Of a DNA stretch of 64,000 nucleotides, positions 46,868 through 57,602 are shown in pieces. Positions within the stretch are counted from its first letter, which is position 1; each line of letters starts with the position of its first letter. The notes beneath the pieces were generated by a model. The model saw only the letters and a list, made by a program, of their open reading frames with translations. It had not been told where the DNA came from and did no database searches. The stretch comes from Rheinheimera oceanensis (GTDB lineage Bacteria; Pseudomonadota; Gammaproteobacteria; Enterobacterales; Alteromonadaceae): contig NZ_JAGPNM010000002.1 of NCBI RefSeq assembly GCF_018831085.1, positions 310,001 through 374,000 of the forward strand, written 5' to 3'. The translations under genes and the position numbers were made by a program.

Positions 46868-48877
46868 TTATAATGACATTTTATTACGATAAAACGCGAT
46901 AGCAGCGGCTTCTGTCAACGGTTTAGCCAGATAGTAACCCTGCACCGCATCGCAGGACATACTCTGCAGCAGCTCTAACTGCACGGCCGTTTCAACGCCT
47001 TCTGCCAGAATACGCTTACCCAAACCATGCGCCAGCTGAATCATAGTTTTAACTATCATCATATCGGAGTCGTTACCGGCCATATCCATCACAAAGCTAC
47101 GGTCTATCTTAATTTTGTCTATTGGCATACGCCGCAGATAGGCCAGCGAAGAATAGCCGGTACCAAAATCATCAATAGATACGCGAATGCCCATTTGCTG
47201 TAGCTCCATCACATAATTTGAGCCTTTTTCCATATCATGCATGGCAGTATTTTCAGTGATTTCGAGCTCCAGCAGATCCGGTGATACTTTGTACTGCAAC
47301 AATAACCGCTGGATTTCACGTTTCAGGCCGTCGAGTTGAAAATTTACCGGTGACATATTTACCGCCAGCGGAATATGCAACTGTTGCTGCTTCCACTGGC
47401 TGATAGTATGTACTGCTTTGCGCAGCACCCACAAATCCAGTTGCCGGTTCAGCCCCAATTGTTCCACAAAGGGTAAAAACTGCCCAGGTAACAAAAAACC
47501 TTTTTGCGGATGCTGCCAGCGCAACAGCACCTCAAAGGCTTCTATGCTGCCCCCTCGCGCACTGCATTGCGGCTGAAAGTACAACACAAACTGGTTATGC
47601 TCCATCGCTGCCAGCAATTCGGTTTCCCAGCTGATCAAACGGCTGGTTTCATCTTCCATGCCTGGCTGATACTCCAGCCAGTGGCTTTGCATACGTTTGG
47701 CCTGATGAAAAGCAATGTTGGCTTTTTGTACCAATTGCTCTGCATTAGTTGCATGTTGGGGAAATTTAGCCAGGCCAATGCTGCAGCTTAACTTTAGTGA
47801 ACCACAATCGAGCACAAAGCTTTTTTCTACTAATTGCTGTACATGCCGGATGGTAAACTGCAACTGGTTATCATTGTTTATATCAGTGATAACCAGAGTA
47901 AAAATATCGCCACCGGTGCGGGCAATTAATAGCGGTTTTAATACACTTTGTTCAAACCGCCGGATCAGCTGGCGCAAAATTTCATCGCCCTGCTTCAGGC
48001 CGACTGATTCATTAACGGTTTTAAATTTATCTAAACCCAGCATCAGTAAATGCAGCGGTGCTGCCTTTTCCTGTCGTAGCTGGTCGTTAAGAACAGATAA
48101 CAGCGCATCACGGTTTAACGCCCCGGTGAGTTGATCGTAGCGGTTAAGATAGTGGGCTTTTTCGGTTAGCTGCTCATTTGTACTGCGTTCATGTTCTTGC
48201 AGCCATATAATCAGGCTTAACCCGAGGCAACAAAGCAGAAACAGTTCGGTGCTTTTATACAGCAGGATCCAGTAACTCCATTCCTCCTGGCGCTCAGCCA
48301 GCATTAACCAAATGCTATTACCAACATATAATAAACCCCAAAGCATCAGTGTCACGACCGCCAGCCGCTGCCCCAGCGTAGGTGACATTCTTTGCCACAA
48401 CCCTACAGCAGCAGTTAGCAGCACAATGCCCATAAGTAACAGCCTGATATACAGCTGAAAATATAACTGCCAACCGGCCAAGGCATCGCTCAGCGCAAAT
48501 GGCGCTACACTTAATAACGCCACAGCAATAAGCAGAAGCAGAGTAGGCCGCAATTTTAGCTTTAACAACAAATGCTGCCTGTCATGCCGTGTCATTACCA
48601 TGCCGCGCAGTAGCAGCACGGCAAAAGCGTAACTGGTGAAAATCAGTAAAAACTGAAACACTGAAGGTATTAGCGTGGTTTCACGGACTTGCCCCAAAAT
48701 CCCCTGAAGCAAAACTGCCGACTGATACACGGCAAAACACAGTAAAGCTGCAAACCAGCATTTTATGTATTCTTGCCGGTATATCCGGCTGAAATGCCAT
48801 AGCAAATAGCACAATAGTAAAGCTATGCCCAGTTGGGTAAAGTACACAACAAACCTGGCAAATAATTCGGTGGTCAC
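46868..48877 (-). CDS. Membrane GGDEF-EAL protein, probable c-di-GMP phosphodiesterase
   Basis: A 669-residue protein. The first 235 residues contain about seven hydrophobic helices, a probable membrane sensor. The GGDEF domain has degenerate GGDIF in ARTGGDIFTLVI, so cyclase activity is unlikely. The EAL domain keeps FEVLLRW for the E-x-L motif, ELEITENTAM, IDDFGTGYSSLAYL, KIDRSFV and AEGVET, so hydrolysis of c-di-GMP is probable, perhaps with GTP binding in the GGDEF part as an activator. The start codon is GTG at 48877 with weak ribosome site; an internal start is possible. Confidence 0.88.
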   Translation of the reverse strand: MTTELFARFVVYFTQLGIALLLCYLLWHFSRIYRQEYIKCWFAALLCFAVYQSAVLLQGILGQVRETTLIPSVFQFLLIFTSYAFAVLLLRGMVMTRHDRQHLLLKLKLRPTLLLLIAVALLSVAPFALSDALAGWQLYFQLYIRLLLMGIVLLTAAVGLWQRMSPTLGQRLAVVTLMLWGLLYVGNSIWLMLAERQEEWSYWILLYKSTELFLLCCLGLSLIIWLQEHERSTNEQLTEKAHYLNRYDQLTGALNRDALLSVLNDQLRQEKAAPLHLLMLGLDKFKTVNESVGLKQGDEILRQLIRRFEQSVLKPLLIARTGGDIFTLVITDINNDNQLQFTIRHVQQLVEKSFVLDCGSLKLSCSIGLAKFPQHATNAEQLVQKANIAFHQAKRMQSHWLEYQPGMEDETSRLISWETELLAAMEHNQFVLYFQPQCSARGGSIEAFEVLLRWQHPQKGFLLPGQFLPFVEQLGLNRQLDLWVLRKAVHTISQWKQQQLHIPLAVNMSPVNFQLDGLKREIQRLLLQYKVSPDLLELEITENTAMHDMEKGSNYVMELQQMGIRVSIDDFGTGYSSLAYLRRMPIDKIKIDRSFVMDMAGNDSDMMIVKTMIQLAHGLGKRILAEGVETAVQLELLQSMSCDAVQGYYLAKPLTEAAAIAFYRNKMSL

Positions 48878-48983
48878 AACTGGCAGCCGCTAAATTTGGT
48901 TACCATCACCATAGCAAACAACCTGCAAAAACGACAACTGGCCTACCAAGGATTAACCACGAAAAACCAATAATAATAATAGT

Positions 48984-49011
48984 TTGAGCTTACTCCAGTC
49001 AGCGCTATACT
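48984..49011 (+). promoter_or_regulatory. Probable sigma-70 promoter for rraA-hutG
   Basis: TTGAGC (48984-48989) and TATACT (49006-49011) are separated by 16 bp and lie 36 bp before the rraA ATG. The match is by eye. Confidence 0.5.
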
Positions 49012-49046
49012 GTGGGCTCAGTACCTTTTCTCAGCCGGAGCTTCGT

Positions 49047-49532
49047 ATGGAATACAACACTTCTGAATTATGTGATCTTTATGCCGATTTAGTTGATGTA
49101 GTAGAGCCGCTGTTTGCCAGCTACGGCGGCAGACGTTCTTTTGGTGGTAAAATTCATACCATCAAATGTTTTGAAGACAACGGTCTGGTACGACAGATGC
49201 TAACCGATCCGGGCATTGGCAAGGTGCTGCTGATAGATGCCGGCGGCTCTGCCCGCCGTGCCATTATTGATGCTGAACTGGCATCACTGGCGGCCACTAA
49301 TGGCTGGGAAGGTATAGTATGTTATGGCAGTGTGCGCGATCTGGATCTGCTGGAAGATTTTGATATCGGTATTCAGGCGGTTAATGCTATACCGGTAGGC
49401 GCTGATGATAAAGGCTTTGGTGAAACCGATGTGCCGGTGAATTTTGCCGGTGTGACCTTTTTGCCGGGCGATCATCTGTATGCCGACAGCACTGGCATTA
49501 TTATGTCGCCAGATGCACTGGATATTGAATAA
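49047..49532 (+). CDS. rraA: Ribonuclease E activity regulator RraA
   Basis: 161-residue trimeric protein that binds and inhibits RNase E. The start at 49047 (GGAG upstream) gives [65 protein letters not shown] and [22 protein letters not shown] are all as in E. coli, as is the C-terminus LDIE. The upstream opening at 48984 is spurious because it overlaps the promoter. It is followed by hutG after 12 bp, an unusual partner. Confidence 0.97.
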   Translation: MEYNTSELCDLYADLVDVVEPLFASYGGRRSFGGKIHTIKCFEDNGLVRQMLTDPGIGKVLLIDAGGSARRAIIDAELASLAATNGWEGIVCYGSVRDLDLLEDFDIGIQAVNAIPVGADDKGFGETDVPVNFAGVTFLPGDHLYADSTGIIMSPDALDIE

Positions 49533-49544
49533 AGCGGCACTGGT

Positions 49545-50603
49545 ATGCTGAATCTTTTTACCCACGATCAGCTCAGGCAATACTGCAGCATCCGGGATGG
49601 TGAGCAGCGCCTGGGGCAGGCATTAAGCCTGCCTGATCCGCTGCTAAACCTGGCCGGACAACTGGCACACAGCAAAGCTGAAGGCTGCCGTTTTGTACTG
49701 CTGGGCGTGCCGGAAGATATTGGCCCCCGTGCTAACTTTGGCCAGGGTGGAGCAGATAAAGGCTGGGCAGCTTTTTTAAGCAAATTTGTAAACCTGCAAA
49801 GTAATCATTTTATTGCTGCCGGGCAAATTCTGTTACTGGGCGAGATACAGTGCGCCGACTTACAACAGCAAGCCAGTACTCTTGATATCTCACAACCACT
49901 GCAGCTTAGCCAGTTACGGCAGTTGGTTGAAGTATTGGACCACAGAGTTGCAAGCGTGGTGCAGGCAATATTTGACGCAGGCCTATTACCGGTTGTTATC
50001 GGCGGTGGTCACAATAATAGTTATCCGATAATAAAAGCGTTAAGCCAGGTCAGCGGCCAACAGGTTAACTGTGCCAATATAGACCCCCACTCAGATTTCC
50101 GGCCGCTTGAAGGCCGTCACAGCGGCAATGGCTTCAGCTATGCCTGGCAAAATGGCATGCTAAAACATTATTTTGTGCTCGGCTTGCATGAGCTGAAAAA
50201 CTCCGCCGCGACACTGGCCCAGTTACAACAGGCCGCTGGCGAATTTTGTAGCTACCAGCGTATTTTTGTCCGCCAGGAGCTGAATTACCAGCAAGCGCTG
50301 GATCTGTGTATCGACAATGTTGTGCAAGGCAGTGGCGACATAGGCATTGAAGTAGACACCGACAGCATCAGCCTGATGCCGGTAAGCGCCTTCACTAACT
50401 GCGGTATTAGTGTACAGGCCGCCGAGCAATTTGTTTATCAGTTGGCTAAATTGCCCCGCAGCCGTTATTTACACCTGGCAGAAGCGGCTCCGGCACAACA
50501 TCCGGCAGGTTTGGCTGCCGGCGTTAACGAAGCCGGGCAAGTCTTGTCGGCTCTGGTATTGGCCTTTATACAGGGTAAAAAAGATCAGGCTATTGCAATT
50601 TAA
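49545..50603 (+). CDS. hutG: Formimidoylglutamase-like ureohydrolase (HutG)
   Basis: A 352-residue arginase-superfamily enzyme expected to hydrolyse N-formimidoylglutamate to glutamate and formamide. The two-metal ligands are conserved in altered contexts: His in GGGHNN (usually GGxHS or GGDHS), Asp-x-His-x-Asp in NIDPHSDFRPLEGRHSGNG, and two Asp in IEVDTDSI (usually SxDxDxxDP). It is divergent from classical HutG, but the histidine-degradation genes nearby support the call. Other ureohydrolase activities remain possible. It follows rraA rather than the other hut genes, and its 3' end overlaps the convergent EAL gene by 14 bp. Confidence 0.8.
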   Translation: MLNLFTHDQLRQYCSIRDGEQRLGQALSLPDPLLNLAGQLAHSKAEGCRFVLLGVPEDIGPRANFGQGGADKGWAAFLSKFVNLQSNHFIAAGQILLLGEIQCADLQQQASTLDISQPLQLSQLRQLVEVLDHRVASVVQAIFDAGLLPVVIGGGHNNSYPIIKALSQVSGQQVNCANIDPHSDFRPLEGRHSGNGFSYAWQNGMLKHYFVLGLHELKNSAATLAQLQQAAGEFCSYQRIFVRQELNYQQALDLCIDNVVQGSGDIGIEVDTDSISLMPVSAFTNCGISVQAAEQFVYQLAKLPRSRYLHLAEAAPAQHPAGLAAGVNEAGQVLSALVLAFIQGKKDQAIAI

Positions 50604-52119
50604 CCTTATCAGGCTGCCACTGCTTTAACCATACGGCAAAACCACTGAGTTCAAACGGCCGGGAGTAAAAAAAGCCCTGGCCCCGGCTGCAGCCCATGCG
50701 TAGTAATTTCTGCTCTACTTCTGCTTCTTCCACGCCTTCGGCTATCACACCCAGATCCAGATTACGCGCCATATCGATAATGGCACCGGTAATTGCGGCA
50801 TTCATATCAGATTTATGCAAACCACTGATAAAAGAGCAGTCAACTTTAACGTACTGTACAGGTAATTGCCTGATATAAGCCAGCGATGATAAACCGGTGC
50901 CAAAATCGTCCAGTGCCAGCTCAACACCCAACTGGTGTAAACGCTGCAGCATGGTCTTGGCTTTTAGCGGCTCGGCTACCAAAGCACTCTCTTTCAGCTC
51001 CAGTATCAGTTGCCCCGGCTCTACCTGATATTGGTCAAGTAACTGCTCCAGCGCTTCTATCAGCTCATCGTGCAGTAAGTCTTTACTGGAAATATTCACA
51101 GCAATTTTGCTTACCAGCCCGGCCTGTTTCAGCTTAACGATCATGGCAATGGCTTCATTTAATACCCACTGCGTTAACGGGTAAATAACCCCCATTTCCT
51201 CAGCCAGGGTAAGAAAACTGTCTGGTGCCAGCAAGCCCCGCTTCGGGTGGCGCCAGCGGATATAAACTTCGCCAGCTAATACGTCATGGCTACGCATATC
51301 AACCTGCGGCTGGATATATAATGCCAGTTGTTGTTCGGCAATCGCCTGACGCAATTCTGCCATCAGGGTTAATTTGTCGTTGCTGTAGTGCAACATGTCG
51401 GTACTGAACACCTGGCTGCGGCCCCGCAAAGAACTGTGATATTGCAACGCAAGATAGGCCCGCTCCAATAACTCATTCAGTTGCGTACCATGCTCAGGAT
51501 AATGCGCAATACCCGATTGCAGCTGGTAATCAATGGCACAGCCATACACGATCATCGATTCAGGAATAGCCCGCTCCAGTGTGTCTGCCAGATGTTCGGC
51601 CATATGCTCTTTGTCATCGCTGTTTACCCAGACAGCAAAATCAACCCCGCCTAAGTGACATACCCGGGTAGGTTTTTGCTGACGATATTCAAATGTCAGG
51701 GCTTTGTCTTCGTCGGCCAGTTGATCATTAATGCGCTGGGCTATCTGCGCCAGAATTAGGTTACTGTTACTGTGCCCCAGCAATTTGTTCACCTGATCAA
51801 ACTGCGTTATTTTGATCAGTAACAATGAATAATGCTGCTCAGGCGAGCACTTTAACAACTCATCCAGTTGTTGCTGTAAAAAGAATTTATTAGGAAAACC
51901 GCTGATATCATCATGCAGAGAGTAAAAACCGAGCCCACTGTCTTTTTTTGTAATGCTGGCTTTTTGCAGCTTATAGATGTCGAGTTTTAGTTTAAACAAG
52001 TAAATAAACGCCAGCAGCAAAAAGCCACTAAGCAAACTGACTATTGGCAACGAAGACTCAGATGTCTGCGCTGCCAACGGACAACTGAGCAGGCCAGAAA
52101 CAAGCAGCCGGTAAGACAA
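50590..52119 (-). CDS. GGDEF-EAL protein with single membrane anchor, probable phosphodiesterase
   Basis: 509 residues. A short N-terminal signal-like stretch and one membrane helix (about 27-46) precede a degenerate GGDEF domain (GGVDF in CHLGGVDFAVWV) and an EAL domain with GEVYIRW, ILELKESAL (the usual T is Lys), LDDFGTGLSSLAYI, KVDCSFI and AEGVEE. Two EAL motif changes (EVY for EAL, ELKES for ELTES) make activity uncertain. It is convergent with hutG (14-bp overlap) and co-directional with hutI, which lies 62 bp upstream. Confidence 0.85.
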   Translation of the reverse strand: MSYRLLVSGLLSCPLAAQTSESSLPIVSLLSGFLLLAFIYLFKLKLDIYKLQKASITKKDSGLGFYSLHDDISGFPNKFFLQQQLDELLKCSPEQHYSLLLIKITQFDQVNKLLGHSNSNLILAQIAQRINDQLADEDKALTFEYRQQKPTRVCHLGGVDFAVWVNSDDKEHMAEHLADTLERAIPESMIVYGCAIDYQLQSGIAHYPEHGTQLNELLERAYLALQYHSSLRGRSQVFSTDMLHYSNDKLTLMAELRQAIAEQQLALYIQPQVDMRSHDVLAGEVYIRWRHPKRGLLAPDSFLTLAEEMGVIYPLTQWVLNEAIAMIVKLKQAGLVSKIAVNISSKDLLHDELIEALEQLLDQYQVEPGQLILELKESALVAEPLKAKTMLQRLHQLGVELALDDFGTGLSSLAYIRQLPVQYVKVDCSFISGLHKSDMNAAITGAIIDMARNLDLGVIAEGVEEAEVEQKLLRMGCSRGQGFFYSRPFELSGFAVWLKQWQPDKVKLQ

Positions 52120-52181
52120 AGCAATACTCCAGCAAAAATAGTGCTATTAGCTTAAGCTAAAATACCAGCTTGTAAAGCAGA

Positions 52182-53408
52182 TTAACGCTGTGGGTTTATC
52201 TCTTTACCATTAATAATCAGCTGCTTAAGTGAGTTTACACCAAATTGGTAGCATAACTCTGCTGGCCGGCTTATGGCGTAACAGGCAAAATCAGCCCGCT
52301 GCCCCACCGCCAGAGTACCGCGATCCGATAAGCCAAGCGCTTTAGCCGCATGCCGGGTTACACCCAGCAAGGCTTCTTGTGGCGTTAAACGAAACAGCGT
52401 GCAGGCCATATTCAGCATCAGCGGTAAAGAACACAGCGGCGACGTACCCGGGTTTAAATCAGTGGCGATTGCCATCGGCACAGCATATCGGCGCAGCAGT
52501 GCAACCGGCGGCAGCTGAGTCTCGCGTAAAAAGTAAAATGCGCCGGGTAACAGTACAGCCACAGTGCCTGCTTTGGCCATAGCCGCCACACCGGCTTCAT
52601 CCAGAAACTCGATATGATCAGCCGACAAACCGCCAAACTCTGCTACTAAAGCGCTGCCGCCTAAATTGGACAACTGCTCAGCATGAGCTTTAACCGGTAA
52701 ACCAAGTGCGCGGGCGGCAGCAAATACTTTACGGCTTTGTTCAGGGGTAAAACCTATGCCTTCGCAAAATACGTCCACAGCATCAACCAGCTTCAGCGCA
52801 TGCAATTGCGGCAACATCCGGCACACTGCTTCAATGTAGCCATCAGCATCATGACTAAATTCGGCAGGTAAGGCGTGGGCACCTAAAAAGGTTTTTTGTA
52901 CGCTTGCCGGATGATGCAAGTCCAGCTGCGCAGCAACTTCAAGAATTTTCTGCTCGGTAGCTAAATCAAGACCATAACCGGATTTAATTTCTACCGTGGT
53001 GACACCTTGTGCCAGCAAGGTGTTAAGCCGGTCTTTGGCTAACACAAATAAATCTGCGTGGCTGGCCGCACGCGTTGCCGCCACCGTAGCTTTAATACCG
53101 CCACCTGCTGCTGCAATATCCTGATAGCTGGCACCGTTTAAACGCATTTCAAACTCATTGCTGCGGTTACCGGCATATATCAAATGCGTATGGCAATCGA
53201 TAAAACCCGGCAACAGCCACTGCCCGGCAGCGTCATACAAGGGGGTAGCTAAGGCATCAAATGGCGGCAAATCTGCTTTGCTGCCCACAAAGGCAATCAG
53301 GCCGTCTTTAACCGCTAAAGCGCCATTTTCTATGCTGCCATAGGCAGTACCGTTATCCGTCATGGTGGCGATGTTGGCGTTTATCCAGATAGCATCAAAT
53401 TGCTGCAT
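52182..53408 (-). CDS. hutI: Imidazolonepropionase
   Basis: Third step of histidine degradation, opening 4-imidazolone-5-propionate to formimidoylglutamate. The 408-residue amidohydrolase has the metal motif [11 protein letters not shown] near residue 72, [30 protein letters not shown] and [16 protein letters not shown] precedes the ATG. It is divergent from hutC-hutU-hutH with the HutC-type operator between. Confidence 0.97.
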   Translation of the reverse strand: MQQFDAIWINANIATMTDNGTAYGSIENGALAVKDGLIAFVGSKADLPPFDALATPLYDAAGQWLLPGFIDCHTHLIYAGNRSNEFEMRLNGASYQDIAAAGGGIKATVAATRAASHADLFVLAKDRLNTLLAQGVTTVEIKSGYGLDLATEQKILEVAAQLDLHHPASVQKTFLGAHALPAEFSHDADGYIEAVCRMLPQLHALKLVDAVDVFCEGIGFTPEQSRKVFAAARALGLPVKAHAEQLSNLGGSALVAEFGGLSADHIEFLDEAGVAAMAKAGTVAVLLPGAFYFLRETQLPPVALLRRYAVPMAIATDLNPGTSPLCSLPLMLNMACTLFRLTPQEALLGVTRHAAKALGLSDRGTLAVGQRADFACYAISRPAELCYQFGVNSLKQLIINGKEINPQR

Positions 53409-53452
53409 AAGAGCGTCCTGTAAGTCATTTGAAATAATTTTACACCAACAAC

Positions 53453-53464
53453 TTGTATATACAA
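53453..53464. promoter_or_regulatory. HutC operator between hutI and hutC
   Basis: TTGTATATACAA is a perfect 12-bp palindrome that contains GTATATAC, the GT-N-TA-N-AC core of HutC-subfamily GntR sites. It lies 44 bp before the hutI ATG and 42 bp before the hutC ATG, so one bound dimer could repress both directions until urocanate is present. Confidence 0.8.
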
Positions 53465-53506
53465 CCGAATTGGCTTATTTTTTATTTAGTAAAACCGGAG
53501 GGTACT

Positions 53507-54232
53507 ATGGCGGTTGCCAAATTTGCCGAAATTAAAGAATACATGCTTAGCCAGATTGAAATTGCGGCCTGGCCCGAACATAGCCGGGTGCCGTCAGAAA
53601 ACGAACTGGCCGAACAATTCAGCGTTAGCCGGATGACTGCAAGGCGTGCGCTGCAAGAGCTGACCGAACAAGGCATTTTGTACCGCACTCAGGGGGTTGG
53701 CAGCTTTGTTGCGGCGCTTAAATCGCAATCGTCGCTGCTGGAGATCCGCAATATTGCCGACGAAATTAACAGCCGCGGCCATGCATACAGTGCCCGCTTA
53801 TTACAGCTGACTGAATTACCCTGCCCAACGATTATCGCGGCTGCGCTCGGGTTAACGCGCAATGAGCCGGTGTATTTTTCCCTGATAGTACATTCAGAGA
53901 ATAACCAGCCGCTGCAGTTAGAAGCACGCTACGTTAGCCCTAAACTGGTACCGGATTATGTAAAACAAGACTTTAATCAGCAAACGCCGCACCAGTATTT
54001 AAGTTTTATTGCGCCACTGACTGAAGCCGAACACACCGTTGAAGCGATTTGGCCGGACGATTTTACCTGCAAGCATTTAATGCTGAAAAAAGCCGAACCC
54101 TGTCTGCGTTTGACCCGCCGTACTTTTAGCCGTGAAGGCGCAGTCAGCCTGGCCTATTTAACCTCACCGGGTAGCCGCTACCGTTTAGGCGGCCATCTGA
54201 ACTTTTCTTTACCCAGCAGAGAGACTATCTGA
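53507..54232 (+). CDS. hutC: Histidine utilisation repressor HutC
   Basis: GntR-family repressor of 241 residues induced by urocanate. The winged helix-turn-helix (about 5-70) has [44 protein letters not shown], and a C-terminal UTRA ligand domain (about 90-235) follows. CGGAGGG before the ATG at 53507 fixes the start; the frame extends upstream into the operator. The TGA overlaps the hutU ATG by one base, so repressor and enzymes are coupled. Confidence 0.95.
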   Translation: MAVAKFAEIKEYMLSQIEIAAWPEHSRVPSENELAEQFSVSRMTARRALQELTEQGILYRTQGVGSFVAALKSQSSLLEIRNIADEINSRGHAYSARLLQLTELPCPTIIAAALGLTRNEPVYFSLIVHSENNQPLQLEARYVSPKLVPDYVKQDFNQQTPHQYLSFIAPLTEAEHTVEAIWPDDFTCKHLMLKKAEPCLRLTRRTFSREGAVSLAYLTSPGSRYRLGGHLNFSLPSRETI

Positions 54233-55905
54233 TGACAGATCCACGTATTGATAACAGCCGGGTGATCCGCGCTGATCGCGGCAGCAAGATCACCGCTAAA
54301 AGCTGGCAGACTGAAGCCGCCAAGCGCATGTTAATGAATAACCTTGACCCGGAAGTAGCCGAACACCCGCAAGCCTTAGTGGTATATGGCGGTATTGGCC
54401 GGGCAGCCCGTAACTGGCAGTGCTATGACAAAATTGTCGAAGTATTAAACCGGCTGGAAGATAACCAGACGCTATTGGTACAAAGCGGTAAACCGGTTGG
54501 CGTATTCCCCACCCACCCGGATGCACCACGGGTACTGATTGCCAACTCTAACCTGGTACCGGCCTGGGCCAACTGGCAGCACTTTAACGAACTGGACCGC
54601 AAAGGCCTGATGATGTACGGCCAGATGACCGCAGGGTCGTGGATTTACATCGGTACCCAAGGCATAGTACAGGGCACCTATGAAACCTTTGTTGCTATTG
54701 CCAGGCAACACTTTAATGGCCAGGCAACCGGTAAATGGATATTAACCGGCGGTTTGGGTGGTATGGGCGGTGCCCAGCCATTGGCAGCGACTATGGCTGG
54801 TTTTCATATGCTGGCCTGTGAAGTAGACGAAAGCCGTATCGATTTTCGCTTAAAAACCCGCTATCTGGATAAAAAAGCCCACTCACTGGATGAAGCGCTG
54901 GCAATGCTGGAAGCAGCCAAAACAGCAGGTAAACCCACCTCTATCGGCTTGTTGGCCAATGCGGCCGATGTGTTTGCCGAGTTAGTCGCGCGCGGTATTA
55001 CACCGGATGTGGTTACCGACCAAACCTCGGCCCACGACCCGTTAAATGGCTACCTGCCACAGGGCTGGAGCATGCAGCAAGCTGCTGAACAACGTAAAAC
55101 CAACGAAGCTGGTGTGGTAAAAGCAGCCAAGCAATCAATGGCAGTGCAGGTGCAAGCGATATTGACCATGCAGCAACGTGGTGCTGTCGCCACCGATTAC
55201 GGCAACAATATCCGCCAGATGGCCAAAGACGAAGGCGTAACGAATGCCTTTGACTTCCCGGGTTTTGTGCCAGCCTATATCCGGCCACTGTTTTGCCAGG
55301 GCATAGGACCGTTTCGCTGGGTCGCCTTATCGGGCAATGCCGAAGATATCTATAAAACCGATGCCAAAGTAAAAGAGCTGATCCCCGATAACCCACACCT
55401 GCATAACTGGCTGGATATGGCGCGCGAACGCATTCAGTTTCAGGGCTTACCAGCACGTATTTGCTGGATTGGCCTGAAAGACCGTGCCCGTATCGCACTG
55501 GCGTTTAACGAGATGGTAAAAAACGGCGAGCTGAGCGCACCGGTCGTAATTGGTCGTGACCATCTGGACTCCGGCTCTGTCGCCAGCCCGAACCGCGAAA
55601 CCGAAGCCATGCTCGATGGCTCAGACGCCGTATCAGACTGGCCGCTGTTAAATGCGCTGCTTAACACTGCCGGAGGTGCTACCTGGGTATCACTGCACCA
55701 TGGTGGTGGCGTAGGTATGGGCTACAGCCAGCACAGCGGCGTGGTAATAGTAGCCGACGGCACAGAGCAAGCTGCGGCTCGCTTAGGCCGCGTACTATGG
55801 AATGACCCCGGTACCGGCGTAATGCGCCATGCCGATGCCGGTTACGATATCGCAGTAAATTGTGCAACAGAACAAGGCTTAGATTTGCCAATGGTAACGG
55901 AGTAA
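54232..55905 (+). CDS. hutU: Urocanate hydratase
   Basis: Second step of histidine degradation, converting urocanate to imidazolonepropionate with tightly bound NAD+. 557 residues, with [63 protein letters not shown] (NAD loop), [12 protein letters not shown] (usually the catalytic region) and [14 protein letters not shown]. Length and motifs match E. coli-type urocanases. It lies 4 bp before hutH. Confidence 0.98.
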   Translation: MTDPRIDNSRVIRADRGSKITAKSWQTEAAKRMLMNNLDPEVAEHPQALVVYGGIGRAARNWQCYDKIVEVLNRLEDNQTLLVQSGKPVGVFPTHPDAPRVLIANSNLVPAWANWQHFNELDRKGLMMYGQMTAGSWIYIGTQGIVQGTYETFVAIARQHFNGQATGKWILTGGLGGMGGAQPLAATMAGFHMLACEVDESRIDFRLKTRYLDKKAHSLDEALAMLEAAKTAGKPTSIGLLANAADVFAELVARGITPDVVTDQTSAHDPLNGYLPQGWSMQQAAEQRKTNEAGVVKAAKQSMAVQVQAILTMQQRGAVATDYGNNIRQMAKDEGVTNAFDFPGFVPAYIRPLFCQGIGPFRWVALSGNAEDIYKTDAKVKELIPDNPHLHNWLDMARERIQFQGLPARICWIGLKDRARIALAFNEMVKNGELSAPVVIGRDHLDSGSVASPNRETEAMLDGSDAVSDWPLLNALLNTAGGATWVSLHHGGGVGMGYSQHSGVVIVADGTEQAAARLGRVLWNDPGTGVMRHADAGYDIAVNCATEQGLDLPMVTE

Positions 55906-55909
55906 CAAC

Positions 55910-57445
55910 ATGAGCTTTAAACTGAATTTAGTGCCGGGCACCCTGACACTGGCGCAATTGCGCCAGGTACAACAAGGCCCGGTTGAACTGAGCCTGGACA
56001 ACTCAGCCATCGCCGGGATTGAAAAATCGGCGGCCTGCGTTGCTGATATTATTAAACAAAACCGTGTGGTGTATGGCATTAATACCGGTTTTGGCTTACT
56101 GGCCAATACGCGGATCAAAAACGAAGAATTAGAGTTGTTGCAAAGGTCTATTGTGTTATCCCACGCCGCCGGCTTTGGCGACATTATGGACGACAGCACA
56201 GTACGCTTATTAATGGTGCTGAAAATTAACTCACTCGCCCGCGGTTTCTCAGGCATCCGCCTGTCAGTTATTGACGCACTGATCAAGCTGGTCAACGCTG
56301 AAGTTTACCCGTGTATTCCGAAAAAAGGCTCGGTGGGTGCATCCGGCGATTTAGCGCCACTGTCACATATGGTATTGCCATTGATTGGCGAAGGTGAAGT
56401 CAGCTACAAGGGCCAGATTTATGATGCCCGCGAAGGCCTGGCTTTTGCCGGTCTTGAGCCGGTAACCTTAGCAGCAAAAGAAGGTTTAGCCCTGCTTAAC
56501 GGTACTCAGGCGTCTACCGCACTGGCACTGGAAGGTCTGTTTAAAGCAGAAGATTTATTCGCCGCCGGTAGCGTTATCGGTGCCATGAGTGTAGAAGCAG
56601 CTATGGGCAGCCGCTCGCCGTTTGATGACCGCATTCATCAGGCCCGAGGCCAGCGCGGCCAGATTGATGCCGCCGCCATATACCGCCATCTGCTGGGCAC
56701 AACTTCAGAAATTGGCGAAGCACATCATAACTGCGAAAAAGTACAGGACCCATACAGCCTGCGCTGCCAGCCGCAGGTAATGGGCGCCTGTTTAACGCAA
56801 ATACGCCAGGCGGCGGATGTATTGGTAATTGAGGCTAACGGCGTTACTGATAACCCACTGGTATTTGCCGATGACAACGATATTTTGTCCGGTGGTAACT
56901 TTCATGCCGAGCCTGTCGCCATGGCAGCAGATAACCTGGCGTTGGCAATTGCCGAAATCGGCGCAATATCTGAGCGGCGCATGGCGCTGCTAATAGATGC
57001 TACCTTAAGCAAGTTACCAGCATTTTTAGTACCCAACGGTGGTGTAAACAGCGGCTTTATGATCGCCCAGGTAACGGCAGCAGCGCTGGCTTCGGAAAAC
57101 AAGAGCCTGGCACATCCGGCCTCGGTAGACAGCCTGCCAACATCCGCCAACCAGGAAGACCATGTGTCCATGGCTACCTTTGCCGCCAGACGCTTAGCCG
57201 ATATGGCCGAGAATACCATTGGCGTATTAGCGGTAGAATATCTGGCTGCAGCCCAGGGCCTGGATTTTCGCGCCCCGCTAAAATCCTCCCCGGCTGTTGA
57301 GCAAGCCAAATACTACCTGCGTGAACAGGTAAGTTTTTATAGCGAAGATCGTTACTTTGCGCCAGACATTGAACAAAGCGCCAACTTGCTGCGTCAGCGT
57401 CAGTTAAATACCCTGCTGCCACAAAATTTACTGTGTAGCTTCTGA
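55910..57445 (+). CDS. hutH: Histidine ammonia-lyase
   Basis: First step of histidine degradation, giving urocanate and ammonia. 511 residues. The self-formed MIO cofactor triad is Ala144-Ser145-Gly146 in [23 protein letters not shown] near residue 50 carries the catalytic Tyr, and TDNPLVF and [14 protein letters not shown] are conserved. It is the last gene of hutC-hutU-hutH, followed by a hairpin. Confidence 0.98.
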   Translation: MSFKLNLVPGTLTLAQLRQVQQGPVELSLDNSAIAGIEKSAACVADIIKQNRVVYGINTGFGLLANTRIKNEELELLQRSIVLSHAAGFGDIMDDSTVRLLMVLKINSLARGFSGIRLSVIDALIKLVNAEVYPCIPKKGSVGASGDLAPLSHMVLPLIGEGEVSYKGQIYDAREGLAFAGLEPVTLAAKEGLALLNGTQASTALALEGLFKAEDLFAAGSVIGAMSVEAAMGSRSPFDDRIHQARGQRGQIDAAAIYRHLLGTTSEIGEAHHNCEKVQDPYSLRCQPQVMGACLTQIRQAADVLVIEANGVTDNPLVFADDNDILSGGNFHAEPVAMAADNLALAIAEIGAISERRMALLIDATLSKLPAFLVPNGGVNSGFMIAQVTAAALASENKSLAHPASVDSLPTSANQEDHVSMATFAARRLADMAENTIGVLAVEYLAAAQGLDFRAPLKSSPAVEQAKYYLREQVSFYSEDRYFAPDIEQSANLLRQRQLNTLLPQNLLCSF

Positions 57446-57451
57446 GTTATA

Positions 57452-57485
57452 CGGCAGCACCATTTTGGTGCTGCCGCACCCTTTT
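57452..57485 (+). terminator. Probable terminator after hutH
   Basis: CGGCAGCACC (57452-57461) pairs with GGTGCTGCCG (57467-57476) around ATTTT. Four bases later a TTTT run follows. It begins 6 bp after the hutH stop. The offset T-run makes it slightly atypical. Confidence 0.7.
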
Positions 57486-57602
57486 CGTTCATGTCCCTTT
57501 TTACTGGCTGGACCAGTTCCCATTTCTTTGTTAACTTCAGGTTGTTTACCAGACAGCTAGTGTCTATGGTTAAGGCACAGCTACGGCGTGGAGTTTGCTT
57601 CC

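Noticed and set aside
55013..55498. 161-codon open frame on the minus strand
   Set aside because: It lies entirely within hutU on the opposite strand, and the peptide is rich in Arg, Ser and Tyr without family resemblance.
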